NCBI GenBank assembly: GCA_964057225.1
Contig: OZ059894.1
Span: 23,032,476-23,096,475 of the forward strand
Direction: 5' to 3'
Length of the DNA: 64,000 bases
DNA from: Auanema rhodensis
Lineage: Eukaryota > Nematoda > Chromadorea > Rhabditida > Rhabditidae
Shown: positions 1-12,982 of the stretch, piece after piece
How the letters are laid out: each line of letters opens with the position of its first letter
Numbering within the stretch: position 1 is the first letter of the stretch
Notes under the pieces: model-generated
Database searches by the model: none
Told to the model about the DNA's origin: nothing
What the model saw: only the letters and a program-made list of their open reading frames with translations
Program-made: the position numbers and the translations under genes

Positions 1-5
1 GGTGC

Positions 6-56
6 ATTTTTAAGCTAGCGCAAATCTGATCACACAGATCGACGCAGCTTAAAAAT
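6..56. other. Representative hairpin/cruciform dyad of satellite A (present in every monomer)
   Basis: The arms ATTTTTAAGCT (6-16) and AGCTTAAAAAT (46-56) are perfect inverted repeats of 11 bp. Inside them GCG (18-20) can pair with CGC (43-45), and ATCTG (24-28) with CAGAT (35-39), leaving a 6-base apical loop (atcaca) and one bulged A. An outer GTGCAT (2-7, overlapping the arm) has its complement ATGCAC at 66-71. The common polymorphism atcaca/ataaca lies in the apical loop. Whether it forms a cruciform, a transcript hairpin or a protein site cannot be told from sequence. Confidence 0.85.
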
Positions 57-142
57 CCGCATCGAATGCACTTTACTACATTGAGAAACGCTTAATACAA
101 AAATTAGTTATGATCGTTTGAAAAATGATGCATTAGTGTATG

Positions 143-169
143 TTGAGTTTCCATGTACACTCAATATTG
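143..169. other. Representative TTGAGT/ACTCAA dyad with adjacent CAATATTG palindrome
   Basis: TTGAGT (143-148) and ACTCAA (159-164) are inverted copies separated by 10 bp, and CAATATTG (162-169) is a perfect 8-bp palindrome. The frequent subfamily variant caacattg destroys the second palindrome but keeps the first dyad. The variant acaatcaac alters the right arm. The inverted satellite A block at 60410 begins inside the spacer of this dyad. Confidence 0.75.
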
Positions 170-190
170 CTTCCAAAAAGATTTTGACAA

Positions 191-209
191 AAATTTTTTC
201 GAAAAATTT
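191..209. other. Representative A/T-tract dyad centred on TCG
   Basis: AAATTTTT (191-198) and AAAAATTT (202-209) flank TCG. This lies in a run of A and T tracts from about 175 to 245 that would be expected to bend DNA. The tcgagaaattt subfamily variant interrupts the right arm. The main array ends inside this dyad at 60206. Confidence 0.75.
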
Positions 210-668
210 CAAAATAATTTAGCAAAAAGTAGATGTTTTTAGATTCCATTTTTCAAGGCAAAGACGATGGACAATGTTATTTAACGAAAAAATTATTTCT
301 TCAGGGTGAAAATCGAGGATATAAGTGTGAACATATATCAGTTGATATCTCGGTGCATTTTTAAGCTAGCGCAAATCTGATAACACAGATCGACGCAGCT
401 TAAAAATCCGCATCGAATGCACTCTATTACATTGAGAAACGCTTAATACAAAAATTAGTTATGATCGTTTGAAAAATGATGCATTAGTGTATGTTGAGTT
501 TCCATGTACACTCAATATTGCTTCCAAAAACATTTTGACAAAAATTTTTTCGAAAAATTTCAAAATAATTTAGCAAAAAGTAGATGTTTTTAGATTCCTT
601 TTTTCAAGGCAAAGACGATGGACAATGTTATTCAACGAAAAAATTATTTCTTCAGGGTGAAAATCGAG

Positions 669-690
669 GATATAAGTGTGAACTTATATC
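669..690. other. Representative 9-bp dyad near the satellite A monomer 3' end
   Basis: GATATAAGT (669-677), a 4-base loop GTGA (678-681) and ACTTATATC (682-690) form a perfect inverted repeat, followed 4 bp later by the palindrome GATATC (695-700). It occurs in most monomers. The recurrent variant aacatatatc (for example near 331, 5243, 27345 and 33663) breaks one base pair. Confidence 0.85.
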
Positions 691-3600
691 AGTTGATATC
701 TCGGTGCATTTTCAAGCTAGCGCAAATCTGATAACACAGATCGACGCAGCTTAAAAATCCGCATCGAATGCACTATACTACATTGAGAAACGCTTGATAC
801 AAAAATTAGTTATGATCGTTTGAAAAATGATGCATTAGTGTATGTTGAGTTTCCATGTACAATCAACATTGCTTCCAAAAACATTTTGACAAAAATTTTT
901 TCGAAAAATTTCAAAATAATTTAGCAAAAAGTAGATGTTTTTAGATTCCATTTTTCAAGGCAAAGACGATAGACAATGTTATTCAACGAAAAAATTAATT
1001 CTTTAGGGTGAAAATCGAGGATATAAGTGTGAACTTATATCAGTTGATATCTCGGTGCATTTTTAAGCTAGCGCAAATCTGATCACACAGATCGACGCAG
1101 CTTAAAAATCCGCATCGAATGCACTATACTACATTGAGAAACGCTTAATACACAAATTAGTTATGATCGTTTGAAAAATGATGCATTAGTGTATGTTGAG
1201 TTTCCATGTACACTCAATATTGCTTCCAAAAACATTTTGACAAAAATTTTTTCGAAAAATTTCAAAAGAATTTAGCAAAAAGTAGATGTTTTTAGATTCC
1301 ATTTTTCAAGGCAAAGACGATAGACAATGTTATTCAACGAAAAAATTATTTCTTCAGGGTGAAAATCGAGGATATAAGTGTGAACTTATATCAGTTGATA
1401 TCTCGGTGCATTTTTAAGCTAGCGCAAATCTGATAACACAGATCGACGCAGCTTAAAAATCCGCATCGAATGCACTATACTACATTGAGAAACGCTTGAT
1501 ACAAAAATTAGTTATGACCGTTTGAAAAATGATGCATTAGTGTATGTTGAGTTTCCATGTACACTCAACATTGCTTCCAAAAACATTTTGACAAAAATTT
1601 TTTCGAAAAATTTCAAAATAATTTAGCAAAAAGTAGATGTTTTTCGATTCCTTTTTCAAGGCAAAGACGATGGACAATGTTATTCAACGAAAAAATTAGT
1701 TCTTCAGGGTGAAAATCGAGGATATAAGTGTGAACTTATATCAGTTGATATCTCGGTGCATTTTTAAGCTAGCGCAAATCTGATAACACAGATCGACGCA
1801 GCTTAAAAATCCGCATCGAATGCACTATACTACATTGAGAAACGCTTGATACAAAAATTAGTTATGACCGTTTGAAAAATGATGCATTAGTGTATGTTGA
1901 GTTTCCATGTACACTCAATATTGCTTCCAAAAACATTTTGACAAAAATTTTTTCGAGAAATTTCAAAATAATTTAGCAAAAAGTAGATGTTTTTAGATTC
2001 CTTTTTTCAAGGCAAAGACGATGGACAATGTTATTCAACGAAAAAATTAATTCTTCAGGGTGAAAATCGAGGATATAAGTGTGAACTTATATCAGTTGAT
2101 ATCTCGGTGCATTTTTAAGCTAGCGCAAATCTGATAACACAGATCGACGCAGCTTAAAAATCCGCATCGAATGCACTATACTACATTGAGAAACGCTTGA
2201 TACAAAAATTAGTTATGATCGTTTGAAAAATGATGCATTAGTGTATGTTGAGTTTCCATGTACACTCAACATTGCTTCCAAAAACATTTTGACAAAAATT
2301 TTTTCGAAAAATTTCAAAATAATTTAGCAAAAAGTAGATGTTTTTCGATTCCTTTTTCAAGGCAAAGACGATGGACAATGTTATTCAACGAAAAAATTAA
2401 TTCTTCAGGGTGAAAATCGAGGATATAAGTGTGAACTTATATCAGTTGATATCTCGGTGCATTTTTAAGCTAGCGCAAATCTGATAACACAGATCGACGC
2501 AGCTTAAAAATCCGCATCGAATGAACTCTACTACATTGAGAAACGCTTAATACAAAAATTAGTTATGATCGTTTGAAAAATGATGCATTAGTGTATGTTG
2601 AGTTTCCATGTACACTCAATATTGCTTCCAAAAACATTTTGACAAAAATTTTTTCGAGAAATTTCAAAATAATTTAGCAAAAAGTAGATGTTTTTAGATT
2701 CCTTTTTTCAAGGCAAAGACGATGGACAATGTTATTCAACGAAAAAATTAATTCTTCAGGGTGAAAATCGAGGATATAAGTGTGAACTTATATCAGTTGA
2801 TATCTCGGTGCATTTTTAAGCTAGCGCAAATCTGATAACACAGATCGACGCAGCTTAAAAATCCGCATCGAATGCACTCTACTACATTGAGAAACGCTTA
2901 ATACAAAAATTAGTTATGATCGTTTGAAAAATGATGCATTAGTGTATGTTGAGTTTCCATGTACACTCAATATTGCTTCCAAAAACATTTTGACAAAAAT
3001 TTTTTCGAAAAATTTCAAAAGAATTTAGCAAAAAGTAGATGTTTTTAGATTCCATTTTTCAAGGCAAAGACGATAGACAATGTTATTTAACGAAAAAATT
3101 AATTCTTTAGGGTGAAAATCGAGGATATAAGTGTGAACTTATATCAGTTGATATCTCGGTGCATTTTTAAGCTAGCGCAAATCTGATCACACAGATCGAC
3201 GCAGCTTAAAAATCCGCATTGAATGCACTATACTACATTGAGAAACGCTTAATACACAAATTAGTTATGATCGTTTGAAAAATGATGCATTAGTGTATGT
3301 TGAGTTTCCATGTACACTCAATATTGCTTCCAAAAACATTTTGACAAAAATTTTTTCGAGAAATTTCAAAATAATTTAGCAAAAAGTAGATGTTTTCAGA
3401 TTCCTTTTTTCAAGGCAAAGACGATGGACAATGTTATTCAACAAAAAAATTATTTCTTCAGGGTGAAAATCGAGGATATAAGTGTGAACTTATATCAGTT
3501 GATATCTCGGTGCATTTTTAAGCTAGCGCAAATCTGATAACACAGATCGACGCAGCTTAAAAATCCGCATCGAATGCACTATACTACATTGAGAAACGCT

Positions 3601-4912
3601 TGATACAAAAATTAGTTATGATCGTTTGAAAAATGATGCATTAGTGTATGTTGAGTTTCCATGTACACTCAACATTGCTTCCAAAAACATTTTGACAAAA
3701 ATTTTTTCGAAAAATTTCAAAAGAATTTAGCAAAAAGTAGATGTTTTAAGATTCCATTTTTCAAGGCAAAGACGATAGACAATGTTATTTAACGAAAAAA
3801 TTAATTCTTCAGGGTGAAAATCGAGGATATATGTGTGAACTTATATCAGTTGATATCTCGGTGCATTTTTAAGCTAGCGCAAATCTGATCACACAGATCG
3901 ACGCAGCTTAAAAATCCGCATCGAATGCACTATACTACATTGAGAAACGCTTAATACACAAATTAGTTATGATCGTTTGAAAAATGATGCATTAGTGTAT
4001 GTTGAGTTTCCATGTACACTCAATATTGCTTCCAAAAACATTTTGACAAAAATTTTTTCGAAAAATTTCAAAAGAATTTAGCAAAAAGTAGATGTTTTTA
4101 GATTCCATTTTTCAAGGCAAAGACGATAGACAATGTTATTCAACGAAAAAATTATTTCTTCAGGGTGAAAATCGAGGATATAAGTGTGAACTTATATCAG
4201 TTGATATCTCGGTGCATTTTTAAGCTAGCGCAAATCTGATCACACAGATCGACGCAGCTTAAAAATCCGCATCGAATGCACTTTACTACATTGAGAAACG
4301 CTTAATACAAAAATTAGTTATGATCGTTTGAAAAATGATGCATTAGTGTATGTTGAGTTTCCATGTACACTCAATATTGCTTCCAAAAACATTTTGACAA
4401 AAATTTTTTCGAAAAATTTCAAAATAATTTAGCAAAAAGTAGATGTTTTTAGATTCCATTTTTCAAGGCAAAGACGATAGACAATGTTATTTAACGAAAA
4501 AATTAATTCTTTAGGGTGAAAATCGAGGATATAAGTGTGAACTTATATCAGTTGATATCTCGATGCATTTTTAAGCTAGCGCAAATCTGATCACACAGAT
4601 CGACGCAGCTTAAAAATCCGCATCGAATGCACTATACTACATTGAGAAACGCTTAATACACAAATTAGTTATGATCGTTTGAAAAATGATGCATTAGTGT
4701 ATGTTGAGTTTCCATGTACACTCAATATTGCTTCCAAAAACATTTTGACAAAAATTTTTTCGAAAAATTTCAAAAGAATTTAGCAAAAAGTAGATGTTTT
4801 TAGATTCCATTTTTCAAGGCAAAGACGATAGACAATGTTATTCAACGAAAAAATTATTTCTTCAGGGTGAAAATAGAGGATATAAGTGTGAACTTATATC
4901 AGTTGATATCTC

Positions 4913-7900
4913 GGTGCATTTTTAAGCTAGCGCAAATCTGATCACACAGATCGACGCAGCTTAAAAATCCGCATCGAATGCACTTTACTACATTGAGAAA
5001 CGCTTAATACAAAAATTAGTTATGATCGTTTGAAAAATGATGCATTAGTGTATGTTGAGTTTCCATGTACACTCAATATTGCTTCCAAAAAGATTTTGAC
5101 AAAAATTTTTTCGAAAAATTTCAAAATAATTTAGCAAAAAGTAGATGTTTTTAGATTCGATTTTTCAAGGCAAAGACGATGGACAATGTTATTTAACGAA
5201 AAAATTATTTCTTCAGGGTGAAAATCGAGGATATAAGTGTGAACATATATCAGTTGATATCTCGGTGCATTTTTAAGCTAGCGCAAATCTGATAACACAG
5301 ATCGACGCAGCTTAAAAATCCGCATCGAATGCACTCTATTACATTGAGAAACGCTTAATACAAAAATTAGTTATGATCGTTTGAAAAATGATGCATTAGT
5401 GTATGTTGAGTTTCCATGTACACTCAATATTGCTTCCAAAAACATTTTGACAAAAATTTTTTCGAAAAATTTCAAAATAATTTAGCAAAAAGTAGATGTT
5501 TTTAGATTCCTTTTTTCAAGGCAAAGACGATGGACAATGTTATTCAACGAAAAAATTATTTCTTCAGGGTGAAAATCGAGGATATAAGTGTGAACTTATA
5601 TCAGTTGATATCTCGGTGCATTTTCAAGCTAGCGCAAATCTGATAACACAGATCGACGCAGCTTAAAAATCCGCATCGAATGCACTATACTACATTGAGA
5701 AACGCTTGATACAAAAATTAGTTATGATCGTTTGAAAAATGATGCATTAGTGTATGTTGAGTTTCCATGTACAATCAACATTGCTTCCAAAAACATTTTG
5801 ACAAAAATTTTTTCGAAAAATTTCAAAATAATTTAGCAAAAAGTAGATGTTTTTAGATTCCATTTTTCAAGGCAAAGACGATAGACAATGTTATTCAACG
5901 AAAAAAATTAATTCTTTAGGGTGAAAATCGAGGATATAAGTGTGAACTTATATCAGTTGATATCTCGGTGCATTTTTAAGCTAGCGCAAATCTGATCACA
6001 CAGATCGACGCAGCTTAAAAATCCGCATCGAATGCACTATACTACATTGAGAAACGCTTAATACACAAATTAGTTATGATCGTTTGAAAAATGATGCATT
6101 AGTGTATGTTGAGTTTCCATGTACACTCAATATTGCTTCCAAAAACATTTTGACAAAAATTTTTTCGAAAAATTTCAAAAGAATTTAGCAAAAAGTAGAT
6201 GTTTTTAGATTCCATTTTTCAAGGCAAAGACGATAGACAATGTTATTCAACGAAAAAATTATTTCTTCAGGGTGAAAATCGAGGATATAAGTGTGAACTT
6301 ATATCAGTTGATATCTCGGTGCATTTTTAAGCTAGCGCAAATCTGATAACACAGATCGACGCAGCTTAAAAATCCGCATCGAATGCACTATACTACATTG
6401 AGAAACGCTTGATACAAAAATTAGTTATGACCGTTTGAAAAATGATGCATTAGTGTATGTTGAGTTTCCATGTACACTCAACATTGCTTCCAAAAACATT
6501 TTGACAAAAATTTTTTCGAAAAATTTCAAAATAATTTAGCAAAAAGTAGATGTTTTTCGATTCCTTTTTCAAGGCAAAGACGATGGACAATGTTATTCAA
6601 CGAAAAAATTAGTTCTTCAGGGTGAAAATCGAGGATATAAGTGTGAACTTATATCAGTTGATATCTCGGTGCATTTTTAAGCTAGCGCAAATCTGATAAC
6701 ACAGATCGACGCAGCTTAAAAATCCGCATCGAATGAACTCTACTACATTGAGAAACGCTTAATACAAAAATTAGTTATGATCGTTTGAAAAATGATGCAT
6801 TAGTGTATGTTGAGTTTCCATGTACACTCAATATTGCTTCCAAAAACATTTTGACAAAAATTTTTTCGAGAAATTTCAAAATAATTTAGCAAAAAGTAGA
6901 TGTTTTTAGATTCCTTTGTTCAAGGCAAAGACGATGGACAATGTTATTCAACGAAAAAATTAATTCTTCAGGGTGAAAATCGAGGATATAAGTGTGAACT
7001 TATATCAGTTGATATCTCGGTGCATTTTTAAGCTAGCGCAAATCTGATAACACAGATCGACGCAGCTTAAAAATCCGCATCGAATGCACTCTACTACATT
7101 GAGAAACGCTTAATACAAAAATTAGTTATGATCGTTTGAAAAATGATGCATTAGTGTATGTTGAGTTTCCATGTACACTCAATATTGCTTCCAAAAACAT
7201 TTTGACAAAAATTTTTTCGAGAAATTTCAAAATAATTTAGCAAAAAGTAGATGTTTTTAGATTCCTTTTTTCAAGGCAAAGACGATGGACAATGTTATTC
7301 AACGAAAAAATTAATTCTTCAGGGTGAAAATCGAGGATATAAGTGTGAACTTATATCAGTTGATATCTCGGTGCATTTTTAAGCTAGCGCAAATCTGATA
7401 ACACAGATCGACGCAGCTTAAAAATCCGCATCGAATGCACTCTACTACATTGAGAAGCGCTTAATACAAAAATTAGTTATGATCGTTTGAAAAATGATGC
7501 ATTAGTGTATGTTGAGTTTCCATGTACACTCAATATTGCTTCCAAAAACATTTTGACAAAAATTTTTTCGAAAAATTTCAAAAGAATTTAGCAAAAAGTA
7601 GATGTTTTTAGATTCCATTTTTCAAGGCAAAGACGATAGACAATGTTATTTAACGAAAAAATTAATTCTTTAGGGTGAAAATCGAGGATATAAGTGTGAA
7701 CTTATATCAGTTGATATCTCGGTGCATTTTTAAGCTAGCGCAAATCTGATAACACAGATCGACGCAGCTTAAAAATCCGCATCGAATGCACTATACTACA
7801 TTGAGAAACGCTTAATACACAAATTAGTTATGATCGTTTGAAAAATGATGCATTAGTGTATGTTGAGTTTCCATGTACACTCAATATTGCTTCCAAAAAC

Positions 7901-9826
7901 ATTTTGACAAAAATTTTTTCGAGAAATTTCAAAATAATTTAGCAAAAAGTAGATGTTTTCAGATTCCTTTTTTCAAGGCAAAGACGATGGACAATGTTAT
8001 TCAACAAAAAAATTATTTCTTCAGGGTGAAAATCGAGGATATAAGTGTGAACTTATATCAGTTGATATCTCGGTGCATTTTTAAGCTAGCGCAAATCTGA
8101 TAACACAGATCGACGCAGCTTAAAAATCCGCATCGAATGCACTATACTACATTGAGAAACGCTTGATACAAAAATTAGTTATGATCGTTTGAAAAATGAT
8201 GCATTAGTGTATGTTGAGTTTCCATGTACACTCAACATTGCTTCCAAAAACATTTTGACAAAAATTTTTTCGAAAAATTTCAAAAGAATTTAGCAAAAAG
8301 TAGATGTTTTTAGATTCCATTTTTCAAGGCAAAGACGATAGACAATGTTATTTAACGAAAAAATTAATTCTTCAGGGTGAAAATCGAGGATATAAGTGTG
8401 AACTTATATCAGTTGATATCTCGGTGCATTTTTAAGCTAGCGCAAATCTGATAACACAGATCGACGCAGCTTAAAAATCCGCATCGAATGCACTATACTA
8501 CATTGAGAAACGCTTGATACAAAAATTAGTTATGATCGTTTGAAAAATGATGCATTAGTGTATGTTGAGTTTCCATGTACACTCAACATTGCTTCCAAAA
8601 ACATTTTGACAAAAATTTTTTCGAAAAATTTCAAAAGAATTTAGCAAAAAGTAGATGTTTTTAGATTCCATTTTTCAAGGCAAAGACGATAGACAATGTT
8701 ATTTAACGAAAAAATTAATTCTTTAGGGTGAAAATCGAGGATATAAGTGTGAACTTATATCAGTTGATATCTCGGTGCATTTTTAAGCTAGCGCAAATCT
8801 GATCACACAGATCGACGCAGCTTAAAAATCCGCATCGAATGCACTATACTACATTGAGAAACGCTTAATACACAAATTAGTTATGATCGTTTGAAAAATG
8901 ATGCATTAGTGTATGTTGAGTTTCCATGTACACTCAATATTGCTTCCAAAAACATTTTGACAAAAATTTTTTCGAAAAATTTCAGAAGAATTTAGCAAAA
9001 AGTAGATGTTTTTAGATTCCATTTTTCAAGGCAAAGACGATAGACAATGTTATTCAACGAAAAAATTATTTCTTCAGGGTGAAAATCGAGGATATAAGTG
9101 TGAACTTATATCAGTTGATATCTCGGTGCATTTTTAAGCTAGCGCAAATCTGATCACACAGATCGACGCAGCTTAAAAATCCGCATCGAATGCACTTTAC
9201 TACATTGAGAAACGCTTAATACAAAAATTAGTTATGATCGTTTGAAAAATGATGCATTAGTGTATGTTGAGTTTCCATGTACACTCAATATTGCTTCCAA
9301 AAACATTTTGACAAAAATTTTTTCGAAAAATTTCAAAATAATTTAGCAAAAAGTAGATGTTTTTAGATTCCATTTTTCAAGGCAAAGACGATAGACAATG
9401 TTATTTAACGAAAAAATTAATTCTTTAGGGTGAAAATCGAGGATATAAGTGTGAACTTATATCAGTTGATATCTCGATGCATTTTTAAGCTAGCGCAAAT
9501 CTGATCACACAGATCGACGCAGCTTAAAAATCCGCATCGAATGCACTATACTACATTGAGAAACGCTTAATACACAAATTAGTTATGATCGTTTGAAAAA
9601 TGATGCATTAGTGTATGTTGAGTTTCCATGTACACTCAATATTGCTTCCAAAAACATTTTGACAAAAATTTTTTCGAAAAATTTCAAAAGAATTTAGCAA
9701 AAAGTAGATGTTTTTAGATTCCATTTTTCAAGGCAAAGACCATAGACAATGTTATTCAACGAAAAAATTATTTCTTCAGGGTGAAAATCGAGGATATAAG
9801 TGTGAACTTATATCAGTTGATATCTC
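4913..9826 (+). repeat. Satellite A, 14-monomer higher-order repeat, copy 2 (rearranged inside)
   Basis: Monomers start at 4913, 5264, 5615, 5967, 6318, 6668, 7019, 7370, 7721, 8072, 8423, 8774, 9125 and 9476. The first five and the last three match copy 1 by their private variants: agattttgac at the start, acaatcaacatt at 5771, gttatgaccg in 6318, and ctcgatgcat at 9475. Inside, the equivalents of copy-1 monomers 6 and 7 are missing, and two extra monomers (7019 and 8423) are present. The count therefore stays at 14 while internal spacing changes: the monomer at 3158 returns at 7721, a distance of 4563 bp or 13 monomers. The monomer at 5615 is 352 bp because of one extra A near 5905. Confidence 0.88.
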
Positions 9827-12800
9827 GGTGCATTTTTAAGCTAGCGCAAATCTGATCACACAGATCGACGCAGCTTAAAAATCCGCATCGAATGCACTTT
9901 ACTACATTGAGAAACGCTTAATACAAAAATTAGTTATGATCGTTTGAAAAATGATGCATTAGTGTATGTTGAGTTTCCATGTACACTCAATATTGCTTCC
10001 AAAAACATTTTGACAAAAATTTTTTCGAAAAATTTCAAAATAATTTAGCAAAAAGTAGATGTTTTTAGATTCCTTTTTTCAAGGCAAAGACGATGGACAA
10101 TGTTATTCAACGAAAAAATTATTTCTTCAGGGTGAAAATCGAGGATATAAGTGTGAACTTATATCAGTTGATATCTCGGTGCATTTTCAAGCTAGCGCAA
10201 ATCTGATAACACAGATCGACGCAGCTTAAAAATCCGCATCGAATGCACTATACTACATTGAGAAACGCTTGATACAAAAATTAGTTATGATCGTTTGAAA
10301 AATGATGCATTAGTGTATGTTGAGTTTCCATGTACAATCAACATTGCTTCCAAAAACATTTTGACAAAAATTTTTTCGAAAAATTTCAAAATAATTTAGC
10401 AAAAAGTAGATGTTTTTAGATTCCATTTTTCAAGGCAAAGACGATAGACAATGTTATTCAACGAAAAAATTAATTCTTTAGGGTGAAAATCGAGGATATA
10501 AGTGTGAACTTATATCAGTTGATATCTCGGTGCATTTTTAAGCTAGCGCAAATCTGATCACACAGATCGACGCAGCTTAAAAATCCGCATCGAATGCACT
10601 ATACTACATTGAGAAACGCTTAATACACAAATTAGTTATGATCGTTTGAAAAATGATGCATTAGTGTATGTTGAGTTTCCATGTACACTCAATATTGCTT
10701 CCAAAAACATTTTGACAAAAATTTTTTCGAAAAATTTCAAAAGAATTTAGCAAAAAGTAGATGTTTTTAGATTCCATTTTTCAAGGCAAAAACGATAGAC
10801 AATGTTATTCAACGAAAAAATTATTTCTTCAGGGTGAAAATCGAGGATATAAGTGTGAACTTATATCAGTTGATATCTCGGTGCATTTTTAAGCTAGCGC
10901 AAATCTGATAACACAGATCGACGCAGCTTAAAAATCCGCATCGAATGCACTATACTACATTGAGAAACGCTTGATACAAAAATTAGTTATGATCGTTTGA
11001 AAAATGATGCATTAGTGTATGTTGAGTTTCCATGTACACTCAACATTGCTTCCAAAAACATTTTGACAAAAATTTTTTCGAAAAATTTCAAAATAATTTA
11101 GCAAAAAGTAGATGTTTTTCGATTCCTTTTTCAAGGCAAAGACGATGGACAATGTTATTCAACGAAAAAATTAATTCTTCAGGGTGAAAATCGAGGATAT
11201 AAGTGTGAACTTATATCAGTTGATATCTCGGTGCATTTTTAAGCTAGCGCAAATCTGATAACACAGATCGACGCAGCTTAAAAATCCGCATCGAATGAAC
11301 TCTACTACATTGAGAAACGCTTAATACAAAAATTAGTTATGATCGTTTGAAAAATGATGCATTAGTGTATGTTGAGTTTCCATGTACACTCAATATTGCT
11401 TCCAAAAACATTTTGACAAAAATTTTTTCGAGAAATTTCAAAATAATTTAGCAAAAAGTAGATGTTTTTAGATTCCTTTTTTCAAGGCAAAGACGATGGA
11501 CAATGTTATTCAACGAAAAAATTAATTCTTCAGGGTGAAAATCGAGGATATAAGTGTGAACTTATATCAGTTGATATCTCGGTGCATTTTTAAGCTAGCG
11601 CAAATCTGATAACACAGATCGACGCAGCTTAAAAATCCGCATCGAATGCACTCTACTACATTGAGAAACGCTTAATACAAAAATTAGTTATGATCGTTTG
11701 AAAAATGATGCATTAGTGTATGTTGAGTTTCCATGTACACTCAATATTGCTTCCAAAAACATTTTGACAAAAATTTTTTCGAGAAATTTCAAAATAATTT
11801 AGCAAAAAGTAGATGTTTTTAGATTCCTTTTTTCAAGGCAAAGACGATGGACAATGTTATTCAACGAAAAAATTATTTCTTCAGGGTGAAAATCGAGGAT
11901 ATAAGTGTGAACTTATATCAGTTGATATCTCGGTGCATTTTTAAGCTAGCGCAAATCTGATAACACAGATCCACGCAGCTTAAAAATCCGCATCGAATGC
12001 ACTATACTACATTGAGAAACGCTTGATACAAAAATTAGTTATGATCGTTTGAAAAATGATGCATTAGTGTATGTTGAGTTTCCATGTACACTCAACATTG
12101 CTTCCAAAAACATTTTGACAAAAATTTTTTCGAAAAATTTCAAAATAATTTAGCAAAAAGTAGATGTTTTTCGATTCCTTTTTCAAGGCAAAGACGATGG
12201 ACAATGTTATTCAACGAAAAAATCAATTCTTCAGGGTGAAAATCGAGGATATAAGTGTGAACTTATATCAGTTGATATCTCGGTGCATTTTTAAGCTAGC
12301 GCAAATCTGATAACACAGATCGACGCAGCTTAAAAATCCGCATCGAATGCACTCTACTACATTGAGAAACGCTTAATACAAAAATTAGTTATGATCGTTT
12401 GAAAAATGATGCATTAGTGTATGTTGAGTTTCCATGTACACTCAATATTGCTTCCAAAAACATTTTGACAAAAATTTTTTCGAGAAATTTCAAAATAATT
12501 TAGCAAAAAGTAGATGTTTTTAGATTCCTTTTTTCAAGGCAAAGACGATGGACAATGTTATTCAACGAAAAAATTATTTCTTCAGGGTGAAAATCGAGGA
12601 TATAAGTGTGAACTTATATCAGTTGATATCTCGGTGCATTTTTAAGCTAGCGCAAATCTGATAACACAGATCGACGCAGCTTAAAAATCCGCATCGAATG
12701 CACTATACTACATTGAGAAACACTTGATACAAAAATTAGTTATGATCGTTTGAAAAATGATGCATTAGTGTATGTTGAGTTTCCATGTACACTCAACATT

Positions 12801-12982
12801 GCTTCCAAAAACATTTTGACAAAAATTTTTTCGAAAAATTTCAAAATAATTTAGCAAAAAGTAGATGTTTTTCGATTCCTTTTTCAAGGCAAAGACGATG
12901 GACAATGTTATTCAACGAAAAAATTAATTCTTCAGGGTGAAAATCGAGGATATAAGTGTGAACTTATATCAGTTGATATCTC
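9827..12982 (+). repeat. Satellite A, truncated third relic of the 14-monomer unit grading into the 9-monomer unit
   Basis: Monomers start at 9827, 10178, 10529, 10880, 11230, 11581, 11932, 12282 and 12633. The first is a hybrid, with a 5' half like copy monomer 1 (gcactttac) and a 3' half like monomer 2 (ttccttttttc, tggac, tatttcttc). The next is the ttttcaagc/acaatcaac monomer that normally comes third. From 10880 on, the monomers belong to the two alternating types that build the 9-monomer repeat: 350 bp with cgattccttttt, and 351 bp with tcgagaaattt. Confidence 0.82.

Larger units (their letters stand above)
1..4912 (+). repeat. Satellite A, 14-monomer higher-order repeat, copy 1
   Basis: Fourteen monomers start at 1, 352, 703, 1054, 1405, 1755, 2106, 2456, 2807, 3158, 3509, 3860, 4211 and 4562. 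Two of them (1405 and 2106) are 350 bp, giving 4912 bp. Diagnostic variants include ccaaaaagattttg and aacatatatc in monomer 1, ctctattac in monomer 2, ttttcaagc and acaatcaacatt in monomer 3, gttatgaccg in monomers 5 and 6, gaatgaactc in monomer 8, and ctcgatgcat at the start of monomer 14. The same ordered set returns 4912 bp downstream, which defines the higher-order unit. Confidence 0.9.

Noticed and set aside
191-215. Possible CENP-B box (tttcgaaaaatttcaaa)
   Set aside because: The TTCG and central A positions fit, but the CGGG half that the CENP-B box requires is replaced by TCAA. I do not call it.
1010-1020. TTAGGG/TTAGG in ttctttagggtg as a telomere repeat
   Set aside because: It occurs once per monomer and is not in tandem, so it is coincidental.
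3310-3537. Open frame of 75 codons beginning MYTQYCFQ
   Set aside because: It lies wholly inside satellite A monomers. It exists only because the variants tgttttcagattcc and caacaaaaaaatt remove stops present in the other monomers. An identical copy at 7873-8100 is explained by the higher-order repeat. No ribosome context, domain or codon signature.
5615-5966. The 352-bp monomer as a separate subfamily
   Set aside because: It differs in length by a single extra A in the run near 5905 and is seen once. It could be slippage or a sequencing error.
7873-8100. Second identical 75-codon open frame
   Set aside because: It is the repeat copy of the frame at 3310, 4563 bp (13 monomers) away. Identity reflects duplication of the satellite, not protein conservation.
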